Assembly: GCF_017526105.1 (NCBI RefSeq)
Contig: NZ_CP071839.1
Span: 5,967,001-6,031,000, forward strand
Direction of reading: 5' to 3'
Length of the DNA: 64,000 nt
Origin: Streptomyces cyanogenus
Lineage (GTDB): Bacteria; Actinomycetota; Actinomycetes; Streptomycetales; Streptomycetaceae
The notes under the pieces are model-generated. The model did no database searches and was not told where the DNA came from. It saw only the letters and a list, made by a program, of their open reading frames with translations. Positions 19,472 to 28,930 of this stretch are shown in pieces; position 1 is the first letter of the stretch; every line of letters starts with the position of its first letter. The position numbers and the translations under genes were made by a program.

Positions 19472-19519
19472 TCAAACCCCGTCGCGGCAGCCGAGGAGGA
19501 GCAGACCGCGGAGTGTCAT
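19472..19519 (-). CDS. Leucine leader peptide of leuA (15 residues)
   Basis: Short reading frame [15 protein letters not shown] upstream of leuA, with four leucine codons in a row (five leucines in 15 residues). Its ATG lies exactly 7 nt after a TAGCGT -10 box, so it would be translated from a leaderless transcript. A stable hairpin follows at once. This is the classical layout of ribosome-mediated attenuation: ribosomes stalled for lack of charged leucyl-tRNA would favour read-through into leuA. The role is inferred from layout and from similar leaders known in actinobacteria. Confidence 0.75.
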   Translation of the reverse strand: MTLRGLLLLGCRDGV

Positions 19520-19526
19520 GCCGGAT

Positions 19527-19556
19527 ACGCTAGTCACTGCTCAGCTCCTCAGACAA
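19527..19556 (-). promoter_or_regulatory. leuA leader promoter (TTGTCT, 18 nt, TAGCGT)
   Basis: On the minus strand TTGTCT (19556-19551) and TAGCGT (19532-19527) are 18 nt apart, close to the vegetative consensus. The predicted start of transcription coincides with the ATG of the leader peptide at 19519. Confidence 0.7.
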
Positions 19557-19582
19557 CTGGAATACACGAACTCCTCAGACAA
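19545..19582. repeat. Direct repeat CTCCTCAGACAA, candidate regulator site
   Basis: Identical 12-mers at 19545-19556 and 19571-19582, 26 bp apart, both in the leuA/gntR intergenic region. The first overlaps the -35 box of the leuA promoter and the second lies 14 nt before the GntR start. This fits a binding site for the divergently encoded GntR protein, which is inference. Confidence 0.55.
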
Positions 19583-19595
19583 GTTGGTGACCTCT

Positions 19596-20288
19596 ATGCC
19601 GCTCGGTGCCCTCCGCCCCAGCCCGCTGGTCGAACAGGCCGCGGAGCACCTCCGGGAGCAGATCGCCGCCGGCCACTGGCCCGTGGGCACGGCGCTGCCC
19701 GGCGAGACCACCCTCGCCAGGGAACTCGGCGTCGGCCGCTCCACCGTCCGTGAGGCACTCCGCGCGCTGGCCGGCGCCGGGCTGGTCCGGCCCCGGCACG
19801 GTGCCGGCGTCTTCGTCATCGCCACAGAGCCCGTCGAGGACTGGCCCACCCGGCTGCGGCGGGCTGCGGTCACCGACGTCTACGAGGTTCGCACGGGCGT
19901 CGAGGTGCAGGCGGCCAGACTGGCCGCGCAGCGTCGTACCCCCGAGGACATCACGGCGCTGCGGGCCGCGCTGGAGGGCCGCCGCACGGCCGCCGCGGGG
20001 GACGACGCCGGCTTCGTGGAGGCCGACATCGCCCTGCACGGGGCCGTGGTCGCCGCCGCCCACAACCCCGTCCTCAGCGACCTGTTCGCCGAGTTCGTCC
20101 CCGTCCTGCGCGAGGGCCTGGTGACCCTGCTGGACCTCACCCGGCTGCGGCACGAGGACGCGAACACCGGCGACGACACCCACGCCGCCCTGGTCCACGC
20201 CGTCGCGGAGGGCGACGCGGACCGGGCGGCGGCCGTCCTGCTGGCGGAACTGGAGCAGACGCTGGAACGCCTGCGCGGACGACGGTGA
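19596..20288 (+). CDS. GntR-family (FadR/FCD) transcriptional regulator
   Basis: Regulator of 230 residues: winged helix at the N-terminus (about residues 10-75, with LPGETTLARELGVGRSTVREALRALAG) followed by an FCD all-helical ligand domain, whose metal-ligand-type residues (D and H in ADIALHGAVV, H near the end) are visible. FCD regulators usually respond to small carboxylates. I take the ATG at 19596; in-frame starts at 19584, 19587 and 19518 exist, but the last would place the start inside the leuA leader region. It diverges from leuA and may control it through the direct repeats between them. The next gene on the strand is an oxidoreductase. Confidence 0.85.
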   Translation: MPLGALRPSPLVEQAAEHLREQIAAGHWPVGTALPGETTLARELGVGRSTVREALRALAGAGLVRPRHGAGVFVIATEPVEDWPTRLRRAAVTDVYEVRTGVEVQAARLAAQRRTPEDITALRAALEGRRTAAAGDDAGFVEADIALHGAVVAAAHNPVLSDLFAEFVPVLREGLVTLLDLTRLRHEDANTGDDTHAALVHAVAEGDADRAAAVLLAELEQTLERLRGRR

Positions 20289-20404
20289 CGGATGCGAGCG
20301 CGCCGGTCAGCCGTCCGGCGGCGGTGCGGAATAGCCTCCGCCCCGGTGCGGTTGACCGGGACGACAGGAGCATGCACGCGCATAAAATCTGCGGAGGGTC
20401 AGTC

Positions 20405-21064
20405 ATGAAGATCGGCATCATCGGCGCCGGCAACATCGGCGGCAACCTCACCCGGCGGCTCACCGCCCTCGGCCATGACGTCTCCGTCGCCAACTCCCGC
20501 GGCCCCGAGACACTGCGGGAACTGGCCGAGGAGACCGGCGCCACCGCCGTCCGGGCCGAGGACGCGGCCGAGGGGGCCGAGGTCGTGGTCGTCACCGTTC
20601 CGCTGAAGGCGGTCCCGGCCCTGCCCGCAGGTCTGCTGGACGGCGCGGCCGAGGGTGTCGCGGTGATCGACACCGGCAACTACTACCCGCAGCGGGACGG
20701 CCGGATCGCGGCCGTCGAGGACGAGGGCCTCACCGAGAGCCGCTGGACCGAGCAGCACCTCGGCCACCCGGTGATCAAGGCCTTCAACGGCACCTACGCC
20801 CAGGACATCCTGGACCGGCACCGGCCCGCGGGCGCCCCCGACCGCCTGGCCCTCCCGGTCGCCGGCGACGACGAGGCCGCCAAGCGGACCGTCCGCGCCC
20901 TGATCGACGAACTGGGCTTCGACACGGTCGACGCCGGCACCATCGCCGACTCCTGGCGTCAGCAGCCCGGCACCCCGGTCTACGGCCTCCGGGCCGGCAG
21001 GGCCGCCGTGGAGAAGGCCCTGGCGGAGGCCTCGCCGGAGCGCCCGGTGGACTTCCGGGGCTGA
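20405..21064 (+). CDS. NAD(P)-binding protein, F420-dependent NADP reductase-like
   Basis: Protein of 219 residues with an N-terminal Rossmann motif IGIIGAGNIGGNL, VANSRGP after strand 2 (a Ser-Arg pair compatible with NADP) and AFNGTYAQDI (about 125), typical of the F420 oxidoreductase/ProC-related family. The ATG at 20405 follows GGAGGG at good spacing. It may reduce an F420 or other small substrate; the natural substrate is not evident. A TAAAAT -10 candidate lies at 20383, so it probably has its own promoter and is not strictly an operon with the GntR gene 117 nt upstream. Confidence 0.82.
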   Translation: MKIGIIGAGNIGGNLTRRLTALGHDVSVANSRGPETLRELAEETGATAVRAEDAAEGAEVVVVTVPLKAVPALPAGLLDGAAEGVAVIDTGNYYPQRDGRIAAVEDEGLTESRWTEQHLGHPVIKAFNGTYAQDILDRHRPAGAPDRLALPVAGDDEAAKRTVRALIDELGFDTVDAGTIADSWRQQPGTPVYGLRAGRAAVEKALAEASPERPVDFRG

Positions 21065-21080
21065 GCCCGCCGCCCGGTCC

Positions 21081-21635
21081 CTAGGGGGTGGCCCACTCCT
21101 TCAGCGCCGCCTTGCTCGCGAAGTTCGCCACGTCCTTGTCGTGGGGTTCGCTGGTGTACTGGTGGAACCGCCACTTGGCCTTGATGCGGGGCTTGCCGGC
21201 GGCGACGTAGTCCGCGATCCACAGCCCGTCCCCGGCGTAGGAGGTGGTGTCGTGGTTCAGCCAGAAGTGCCGGTTGCAGTAGAGCACGACCCGGTTGTGC
21301 GGCCGTAACGCCTTCAGTTTGCGGATGAAGCGGTCCTTCTCCGCGTTGCTCGCGTGCGTTCCGTCACCCGTGGTCTCCCAGTCGACCGCGAGGATGTCGC
21401 CGGTGCGGTCCGGGGCGTGGCGGAGGAAGTACTCGGCCTGGGCGGTGAGGTCGCCCGGCCACAGGAAATGGTAGAAACCGACGACCAGTCCGGCGTCGCG
21501 CGCGGTCTTCGTCTGCGCGGTCAGCCGGGGATTGACGTACGAACGGCCCTCCGTCGCCTTGACGAACGCGAAGGAGAGGCCGTCCGTTTCGTAGGAGGAG
21601 GACTGGAAGGCGCTCACGTCGATGCCATGCAGCAT
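21081..21635 (-). CDS. GH25 family lysozyme (muramidase)
   Basis: 184 residues covering a single GH25 domain, which cleaves the beta-1,4 bond between MurNAc and GlcNAc. The family motifs GIDVSAFQ at the start, FVKATEG, FYHFLWPGD and the catalytic DWE in ILAVDWETTG are present, as is the closing FHQYTS-type segment. There is no signal peptide before GIDVS, unlike most chromosomal Streptomyces GH25 enzymes; no upstream in-frame extension supplies one. It begins 37 nt after the PI-PLC stop on the same strand, so it may be the second gene of a two-gene unit. Release could be by lysis or a non-classical route. Confidence 0.87.
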   Translation of the reverse strand: MLHGIDVSAFQSSSYETDGLSFAFVKATEGRSYVNPRLTAQTKTARDAGLVVGFYHFLWPGDLTAQAEYFLRHAPDRTGDILAVDWETTGDGTHASNAEKDRFIRKLKALRPHNRVVLYCNRHFWLNHDTTSYAGDGLWIADYVAAGKPRIKAKWRFHQYTSEPHDKDVANFASKAALKEWATP

Positions 21636-21671
21636 GTGAGGGTTGTCCCCCGTGAGCCGCTGTCCGGAACC

Positions 21672-22703
21672 TCAGCTTCGGGTGGTCACCGAACTCAGCA
21701 CCGACGCGGACTTCGCCGACCAGTCCGAGGTGATCAGACTGGCGTGGTTCTCGGCCAGGAGAGCGAGCCGAGCCGCCACTTCGGCGTCCGTCGGGTTGGT
21801 GGAGGAGATCGCCGGAGACACGCCGTGCGCTCCCGTGGCGATGAGGATGTAGTGGTTCGCGGAGTAGAACGCGGTGTCGTAGCCGTTGTTCACGTACGTG
21901 GCCGCGTCACCGTCGAAGAAGACGAACCAGGGGCGGATCGAGGCGTCGTAGCGGCTGGTGCGCGGATCGCCGTTCGCCGCGCCGAGCACGGCCGGGAAGG
22001 CGCGGGCCGAGGAGATGTTCCCGGAGGCGTAGAGGTCGCGCAGGTGGTCGCCGTACTCCTCGTCCGTCCAGTAGTGGTCGAACGGGTTGGACTGCTCCAC
22101 CGTGCCGGGGATCAGGTCGAAGACGAACTTGCCCCGCAGGGAGTCCCGGGCGGGCCAGGCGTCGGCCTTCGCCGCCGCGTCCAGTGTGGGGTACGTCCCG
22201 CCGAGCAGGTCGGCCGGCTTGTAGACACTGCTGCCCAGCTTCTGCGCCACCAGCGTGTCGAACTCGTCCGGTCCGAGGCCCGCCCTGTCGTTGAAGCCGA
22301 CCTTCATCTCGACCTTGACGAGGATCGGCGGGTGGTCGGGGTGGAGCTGGTTCCAGGCGGCCATGTTGTCCAGGCAGCTGCCGAAGTCCTGGTTGCGGCT
22401 CTTGCCGTACAGCTCGCCGGGGGTCTTCGCCGCCTCGCAGTTGTTGTCGTTGCCCAGCGGGTTGCTGTGGCTGACCCGCCAGCGGTGGCTGAGGGTGTCG
22501 GCGTAGACGTCCAGTTCCAGCAGTGAGGCGCCGGAGTCCAGGGCCTGCGCGAAGTACGTGTACTTGGACTTGTCGTACGCGTTGTGCGTGCCGATGGCCG
22601 TCGTCTCGGAGAACTTCGGCGACGCCGCCTGTGCGTTGCCCGGCGCCACCGCAAGCAGAGCCGCGGCCCCTGCGAGCGCCGCCAGCCGTCTCAATCCGCG
22701 CAT
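21672..22703 (-). CDS. Secreted Ca2+-dependent phosphoinositide-specific phospholipase C (PI-PLC-C1)
   Basis: Secreted protein of 343 residues. A Sec signal peptide (MRGLRRLAALAG to NAQAA, about 28 residues) precedes a PLC-X-like barrel. The two catalytic histidines fit AIGTHNAYDKS and WRVSHSNP, with acidic metal ligands in LLELDVYAD and KVEMKVG. The architecture matches the bacterial and fungal PI-PLC-C1 family, which cleaves phosphatidylinositol by cyclisation using calcium. ATG at 22703 with GGGAAG upstream. It is followed by the GH25 gene, and the divergent neighbour is an aminopeptidase, so the locus is a small set of lytic enzymes. Natural substrate not proven by sequence. Confidence 0.83.
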   Translation of the reverse strand: MRGLRRLAALAGAAALLAVAPGNAQAASPKFSETTAIGTHNAYDKSKYTYFAQALDSGASLLELDVYADTLSHRWRVSHSNPLGNDNNCEAAKTPGELYGKSRNQDFGSCLDNMAAWNQLHPDHPPILVKVEMKVGFNDRAGLGPDEFDTLVAQKLGSSVYKPADLLGGTYPTLDAAAKADAWPARDSLRGKFVFDLIPGTVEQSNPFDHYWTDEEYGDHLRDLYASGNISSARAFPAVLGAANGDPRTSRYDASIRPWFVFFDGDAATYVNNGYDTAFYSANHYILIATGAHGVSPAISSTNPTDAEVAARLALLAENHASLITSDWSAKSASVLSSVTTRS

Positions 22704-22933
22704 CCCCGAACTTCCCTTCGCTGTCGCCGAGTTGACGGCAGCGTAGGGCCGAGCGGTTACCGTGCGGTAGCCCCGGGAGGAATGTGGCGCGTCGGACGGC
22801 ATGCTTCCGATCCGGCCGGTCTGGTGGGTTGAGGTTGAAGCGCCGTTGGCATGCGCATGCTCATCAGGGCGGAGCGGTACGGCCCACCCAGGCCCGACGC
22901 CCCCCTCCCGTTTCCTCCACCCCACAAGGAGAC

Positions 22934-24697
22934 ATGGTGCTACGACCACGAAGACTCTCCCTGGCAGGCCTAGCGCTGGCCACGGCCGCCGCGGGCCTCA
23001 CGATGCTCCCCGCGGGCGCCGAGGCGGCCCCCGGCGGCCACACCGCGGCGGTGGCGACCGCGGCCCCCGCCCTGGCCGCGACCGCGCCCGACATCGACGT
23101 CACCCGCGTGCAGGCGCACCTCACCGAGCTCAACGCCATAGCCGGCCGCAACGGCGGCACCCGCAGATCCACCACCCAGGGCTACCGCGACTCGGTCGCC
23201 TACGTGAAGGGCAAGCTCCAGGCGGCCGGTTACACCGTCACCGAGCAGGCCTGCACCTCCGGTTGCACCAGCGGCGCCGGACCCAACCTGATCGCCGAGT
23301 GGCCCCAGGGCGACGCGTCGAAGGTGTACATGTTCGGCTCACACCTGGACAGCGTCTCCGCCGGACCCGGCATCAACGACAACGGCTCCGGCAGCGCGAC
23401 CCTCCTGGAGGTCGCGCTGAAACTCGCCGAGACCAAGCCGTCGATGGCCGCGCGCGTCCGCTTCGGCTGGTGGACGGACGAGGAGCAGGGCCTCAACGGC
23501 TCGGACTTCTACGTCCGTTCGCTGACCTCCGCCCAACGTTCCGCGATCAAGGCGTACTACAACTTCGACATGGTCGCCTCGCCCAACGGCGGCTACTTCA
23601 TCAACCACATCAACTCCACCGCCGCCGCGCCCATGAAGGCGTACTGGGACTCGCTGAACCTCCAGCCCGAGGAGAACACCGAGGGCGCGGGCCGCTCCGA
23701 CGACTACTCCTTCGAGAACCACGGCGTCCCGACCTCCGGCTACGCCATGGGCGCGAGCGCCCGCAAGACCTCGGCGCAGGCGGCCAAGTGGGGCGGTACG
23801 GCAGGCGCCGCGTACGACGGCTGCTACCACTCCTCCTGCGACACCACCGCGAACATCAACGCCACCGGGCTGAACCGCAGCGCCGACGGCGTCGCCTACA
23901 CGCTGTGGAAGCAGGCGGTCGCGGACACCGCCCCGGCGAACGACTTCTCGCTCTCGGCGAGCCCGGCCACCGGCAGCACCGGCCCGGGCACCTCGCTGAC
24001 CACCACCGTCTCCACGGCCACCACCAGCGGCTCGGCGCAGACGGTGAACCTGTCCGCCTCGGGCGCCCCGTCGGGCGTCACCGTCTCCTTCAGCCCGGTC
24101 TCGGTGACCTCCGGCGCCTCGTCCACGGCGACGGTCTCCGTCGGCTCCTCCGTGCCGCCCGGCACGTACCCGCTCACCATCACCGGCACCGGCACCACCA
24201 CGCACACCGCCTCGTACACGCTCACCGTCACGGGCGCGGGCGGCTGCACGGCCTCGCAGGTGATCTCCAACGGCGGCTTCGAGAGCGGTACGTCACCGTG
24301 GACGGGTGACACCGGTGCCATCGGGGCGTTCAGCGGCCAGTCCGCGCACTCCGGCTCCCGGTACGCCTGGCTCGCGGGCTACGGCTACGCGGCCACCGAC
24401 ACCCTCGCCCAGACGGTGACCGTCCCGTCCGGCTGCACCAGGGCGACCCTGAGGTACTGGCTGCACGTCGACACCGCCGAGTCGGGCACGACGGCGTACG
24501 ACACCTTCCAGGTCAAGGTCGACGGGACCGTGAAGCAGACGTACTCCAACGCCGACGCGGCCTCGGGGTACACCGAGCGCACCCTGGACCTGAGCCAGTA
24601 CCTCGGCCGGCAGCTCACGCTGACCTTCACCGCCACCGAGGACTCCAGCCTCCAGACCAGCTTCGTGGTGGACGACGCCACTCTGACGACGAGCTGA
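22934..24697 (+). CDS. Secreted M28 aminopeptidase with C-terminal binding domains
   Basis: 587 residues: signal peptide ending near AEAAPG, propeptide-like segment, M28 zinc peptidase (about 60-335), an Ig-like Ser/Thr-rich domain (about 340-440) and a C-terminal jelly-roll, carbohydrate-binding-like domain (about 445-587). Zinc ligands and base match S. griseus aminopeptidase in order and spacing: H137 (GSHLDS), D149 (INDNGSG), E183/E184 (TDEEQG), D212 (NFDMV), H299 (YHSSC). It removes N-terminal, preferably large hydrophobic, residues outside the cell. AAGGAGAC before the ATG sets the start. The two added domains are absent from the classic short enzyme. A perfect terminator follows at 24704. 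Confidence 0.93.
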   Translation: MVLRPRRLSLAGLALATAAAGLTMLPAGAEAAPGGHTAAVATAAPALAATAPDIDVTRVQAHLTELNAIAGRNGGTRRSTTQGYRDSVAYVKGKLQAAGYTVTEQACTSGCTSGAGPNLIAEWPQGDASKVYMFGSHLDSVSAGPGINDNGSGSATLLEVALKLAETKPSMAARVRFGWWTDEEQGLNGSDFYVRSLTSAQRSAIKAYYNFDMVASPNGGYFINHINSTAAAPMKAYWDSLNLQPEENTEGAGRSDDYSFENHGVPTSGYAMGASARKTSAQAAKWGGTAGAAYDGCYHSSCDTTANINATGLNRSADGVAYTLWKQAVADTAPANDFSLSASPATGSTGPGTSLTTTVSTATTSGSAQTVNLSASGAPSGVTVSFSPVSVTSGASSTATVSVGSSVPPGTYPLTITGTGTTTHTASYTLTVTGAGGCTASQVISNGGFESGTSPWTGDTGAIGAFSGQSAHSGSRYAWLAGYGYAATDTLAQTVTVPSGCTRATLRYWLHVDTAESGTTAYDTFQVKVDGTVKQTYSNADAASGYTERTLDLSQYLGRQLTLTFTATEDSSLQTSFVVDDATLTTS

Positions 24698-24703
24698 GCC
24701 GCA

Positions 24704-24737
24704 CACCGGCCGGCATTCGCGGGAATGCCGGCCGGTG
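24704..24737 (+). terminator. Terminator after the M28 aminopeptidase gene
   Basis: Perfect 15-bp arms 24704-24718 and 24723-24737 with a 4-nt loop, 6 nt after the stop. One of the strongest hairpins in the window. Confidence 0.88.
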
Positions 24738-24807
24738 ACCGGGGTAGACGCGGCTTGCCGGACAATGGACCGGCGAGACGAAGCCGATCGACTGGGAGGG
24801 ACGCGTG

Positions 24808-25650
24808 ATGCCGACGACGACCGCGCACACTGCGGAGCAGATGGTGGACGTGCCGGAGATCGCGGATCCTTCCCAGGTCGCTCCGAAGGACGCGCGGGAG
24901 CTGTCGCGGCTGTTCTTCGACCGGCTGGCGGTGCTGGAGGAGGGCACGCCCGAGTACCAGTGCGCGCGGAACACGCTGATCGAGATGAACATGTCGCTGG
25001 TCCGCTACGCGGCCGGCCGGTTCCGCAGCCGTGGGCCGGAGGAGATGGAGGACATCGTCCAGGTCGGCATGATCGGGCTGATCAAGGCGATCGACCGGTT
25101 CGAGCTGTCCCGCGAGGTGGAGTTCACCTCCTTCGCGGTCCCCTACATCGTCGGGGAGATCAAGCGGTTCTTCCGGGACACCTCCTGGGCGGTGCACGTG
25201 CCGCGGCGGCTGCAGGAGGCCCGGGTCCAGCTGGCCCGTGCCAACGAGGAGCTGCGCAGCCGTCTGGGCCGGACGCCGACGACCCGGGAGCTGTCCGAGC
25301 TGATGAGCCTTCCGGAGGACGAGGTCGTCGAGGCCCAGCTGGCCTCCAACGGCTACAGGTCGGCCTCCCTGGACGCGGCGATCAGCGGCAGCGAGGAGGG
25401 CGAGGCGGCGCTGGCGGACTTCATCGGCGACGAGGACGCGGCGCTGGGCCTGGTGGAGGACTTCCACGCTCTCGCCCCGATGATCGCCGAACTCGACGAG
25501 CGCGACCGGAAGATCATCCACTGGCGGTTCGTGGAGGAACTCACCCAGGCCCAGATCGGCGAGCGCCTGGGCGTCTCCCAGATGCACGTCTCCCGCCTGA
25601 TCACGCGGCTGCTGGCCCGCCTGCGCGAAGGCATGCTCAGCACCACGTGA
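24808..25650 (+). CDS. SigB/SigF/SigG-type RNA polymerase sigma factor
   Basis: Group 3 sigma factor of 280 residues with regions 2, 3 and 4. Region 2 has MEDIVQVGMIGLIKAIDRFE and the core-binding FTSFAVPYIVGEIKRF; region 3 follows; region 4 ends in the helix-turn-helix LTQAQIGERLGVSQMHVSRL. This matches the SigB/F/G stress and sporulation group, which is usually held by RsbW-type anti-sigma factors. No anti-sigma gene is adjacent; the HATPase protein at 13299 is one distant candidate. I take the ATG at 24808 (GGGAGGG at 7 nt); the GTG at 24805 adds one codon. Ends at a shared terminator facing sdaA. Confidence 0.92.
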   Translation: MPTTTAHTAEQMVDVPEIADPSQVAPKDARELSRLFFDRLAVLEEGTPEYQCARNTLIEMNMSLVRYAAGRFRSRGPEEMEDIVQVGMIGLIKAIDRFELSREVEFTSFAVPYIVGEIKRFFRDTSWAVHVPRRLQEARVQLARANEELRSRLGRTPTTRELSELMSLPEDEVVEAQLASNGYRSASLDAAISGSEEGEAALADFIGDEDAALGLVEDFHALAPMIAELDERDRKIIHWRFVEELTQAQIGERLGVSQMHVSRLITRLLARLREGMLSTT

Positions 25651-25652
25651 GG

Positions 25653-25676
25653 CCGGGCGGCCCGGGGGCCGCCCGG
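25653..25676. terminator. Bidirectional terminator between the sigma gene and sdaA
   Basis: Arms 25653-25662 and 25667-25676 (CCGGGCGGCC and its complement) pair perfectly over 10 bp with a 4-nt loop, filling the 30-nt gap between convergent stops. Confidence 0.8.
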
Positions 25677-25680
25677 TGCG

Positions 25681-27048
<1,368 letters not shown>

Positions 27049-27096
27049 GGATGACTCCTCAATACGGGTGGTGCACAAAAGGTGGTACAGGGGCGC

Positions 27097-27137
27097 GGGC
27101 ACCGCGCACGCCGGTACCTCCAGTGTGCGCGGTGCCC
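27097..27137 (-). terminator. Intercistronic hairpin between glyA and sdaA
   Basis: Perfect 13-bp arms 27097-27109 and 27125-27137 with a 15-nt loop, 14 nt after the glyA stop and 49 nt before the sdaA start. It probably works as a partial terminator or mRNA-processing boundary within the operon. Confidence 0.65.
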
Positions 27138-27150
27138 CGCGAAAGGTGAC

Positions 27151-28419
27151 TTACTTGTTCAGACCCGCGTACAGCGGGTGCTTGTCGGCGAGCGCCTTCA
27201 CGCGCGCCTTGAGGGCCTCGGCGTCGTAGGACGGCTTCAGCGCCTCGGCGATCACGTCCGCGACCTCGGCGAAGTCCTCGGCCGTGAAGCCGCGGGTGGC
27301 CAGGGCCGGCGTACCGATGCGCAGACCCGAGGTGACCATCGGCGGGCGCGGGTCGTTCGGGACCGCGTTGCGGTTGACCGTGATCCCGACCTCGTGGAGC
27401 CGGTCCTCGGCCTGCTGGCCGTCCAGCTCGCTCTCGCGCAGGTCGACCAGGATGAGGTGCACGTCCGTACCGCCGGACAGCACGTTCACCCCGGCCGCAC
27501 GGGCGTCGGGAGCCGTCAGGCGCTCGGCGAGGATGCGGGCACCCTCCACCGTACGGCGCTGGCGCTCCTTGAAGTCCTCCGAGGCGGCGACCTTGAAGGA
27601 GACCGCCTTCGCCGCGATCACGTGCTCCAGGGGACCGCCCTGGAAGCCCGGGAAGACGGCCGAGTTCAGCTTCTTCGCGAAGTCCTTGCCGCGCGCGAGG
27701 ATGATGCCGCCGCGCGGACCGCCCAGCGTCTTGTGGGTGGTCGAGGTGACCACGTCCGCGTACGGCACCGGGTTCTCGTGCAGGCCCGCCGCGACCAGTC
27801 CCGCGAAGTGCGCCATGTCGACCCACAGGTGGGCCTCGACCTCGTCGGCGATCCGGCGGAACTCGGCGAAGTCCAGCTGCCGCGGGTACGCCGACCAGCC
27901 CGCGATGATCACCTTCGGGCGGTGCTCCTTGGCGAGCCGCTCCACCTCGGCCATGTCGACCAGGCCGGTCTCGGCGTCCACGTGGTAGGCGACCACGTTG
28001 AACTGCTTGCCGGAGAAGTTCAGCCGCATCCCGTGGGTCAGGTGGCCGCCGTGCGCCAGGTCCAGGCCGAGGATGGTGTCCCCGGGCTGGGCCAGCGCGA
28101 ACAGGGCCGCCTGGTTCGCGGAGGCGCCGGAGTGGGGCTGCACGTTGGCGTACTCGGCGCCGAACAGCTCCTTGACCCGGTCGATCGCGATCTGCTCGGC
28201 GACGTCGACGTGCTCGCAGCCGCCGTAGTAGCGGCGGCCCGGGTAGCCCTCGGCGTACTTGTTGGTCAGGACCGAGCCCTGGGCCTCCATCACCGCGAGC
28301 GGCGCGAAGTTCTCGGAGGCGATCATCTCCAGGGTCGACTGCTGGCGGTTCAGCTCGGCGTCGACCGCGGCGGCGATCTCCGGGTCCAGCTCGTGCAGGG
28401 GCGTGTTCAGAACAGTCAT
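27151..28419 (-). CDS. glyA: Serine hydroxymethyltransferase
   Basis: PLP enzyme that interconverts serine and glycine with tetrahydrofolate as one-carbon carrier. 422 residues, normal length. N-terminal [19 protein letters not shown] and the PLP lysine in [14 protein letters not shown] (about residue 230) are diagnostic. It begins 14 nt after the gcvH stop, so the two are co-transcribed. Within this operon it uses the methylene-THF made by the cleavage system to turn a second glycine into serine. Expression should follow the glycine riboswitch upstream of gcvT. A second glyA may exist elsewhere; not visible here. Confidence 0.96.
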   Translation of the reverse strand: MTVLNTPLHELDPEIAAAVDAELNRQQSTLEMIASENFAPLAVMEAQGSVLTNKYAEGYPGRRYYGGCEHVDVAEQIAIDRVKELFGAEYANVQPHSGASANQAALFALAQPGDTILGLDLAHGGHLTHGMRLNFSGKQFNVVAYHVDAETGLVDMAEVERLAKEHRPKVIIAGWSAYPRQLDFAEFRRIADEVEAHLWVDMAHFAGLVAAGLHENPVPYADVVTSTTHKTLGGPRGGIILARGKDFAKKLNSAVFPGFQGGPLEHVIAAKAVSFKVAASEDFKERQRRTVEGARILAERLTAPDARAAGVNVLSGGTDVHLILVDLRESELDGQQAEDRLHEVGITVNRNAVPNDPRPPMVTSGLRIGTPALATRGFTAEDFAEVADVIAEALKPSYDAEALKARVKALADKHPLYAGLNK

Positions 28420-28433
28420 GGGGCTACGACTCC

Positions 28434-28811
28434 TCAGCCGGCGGAAAAGGCGGTGTACTCGTCGGCGGAGAGCAGGTCGGCCGGCTCCTCCGCGACGCGC
28501 ACCTTGAACAGCCAGCCGCCCTCGAAGGGGGCGGAGTTCACCAGCGACGGGTCGTTGACGACGTCCTCGTTGACCTCGGTGACCTCACCGGTGACCGGCG
28601 AGTACAGGTCGGAGACCGACTTCGTCGACTCCAGCTCGCCGCAGGTCTCGCCCGCGGACACGGTGGTGCCGGCCTCGGGGAGCTGGACGAAGACGACGTC
28701 ACCGAGCGCGTTGGCCGCGTGCTCCGTGATGCCGACCGTCGCGACGCCGTCCTCGGCGGTCGACAGCCACTCGTGCTCCTTGCTGTAGCGCAGCTGCTGG
28801 GGGTTGCTCAT
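28434..28811 (-). CDS. gcvH: Glycine cleavage system H protein
   Basis: Lipoyl carrier of the glycine cleavage complex, 125 residues. The lipoylated lysine is K64 in [15 protein letters not shown]. It shuttles the aminomethyl group from P protein to T protein and returns reduced lipoate to L protein. ATG at 28811 with AGGAG upstream. The gap to gcvT (about 120 nt) holds no strong hairpin. gcvP, which decarboxylates glycine, is not in this window. Confidence 0.96.
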   Translation of the reverse strand: MSNPQQLRYSKEHEWLSTAEDGVATVGITEHAANALGDVVFVQLPEAGTTVSAGETCGELESTKSVSDLYSPVTGEVTEVNEDVVNDPSLVNSAPFEGGWLFKVRVAEEPADLLSADEYTAFSAG

Positions 28812-28930
28812 GGCCTGAATTCTCCTGTACGCGGGGAAGTGCTGATGAAGGGGGACTGCTGAGGAACGCGCGTGAGCAGCGCTGATGTGCCCGACATCAC
28901 GTTCCGGCACGACGCGGGGCTACGACGGTG

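Noticed and set aside
17751-19595. Long upstream extension of the GntR frame
   Set aside because: It runs antisense through leuA; only the part from 19596 has the GntR fold. The ATG at 19518 would sit in the leuA leader region.
28860-28900. TGATGT/ACATCA inverted repeat between gcvT and gcvH
   Set aside because: Only six base pairs; too weak to call a terminator or operator.
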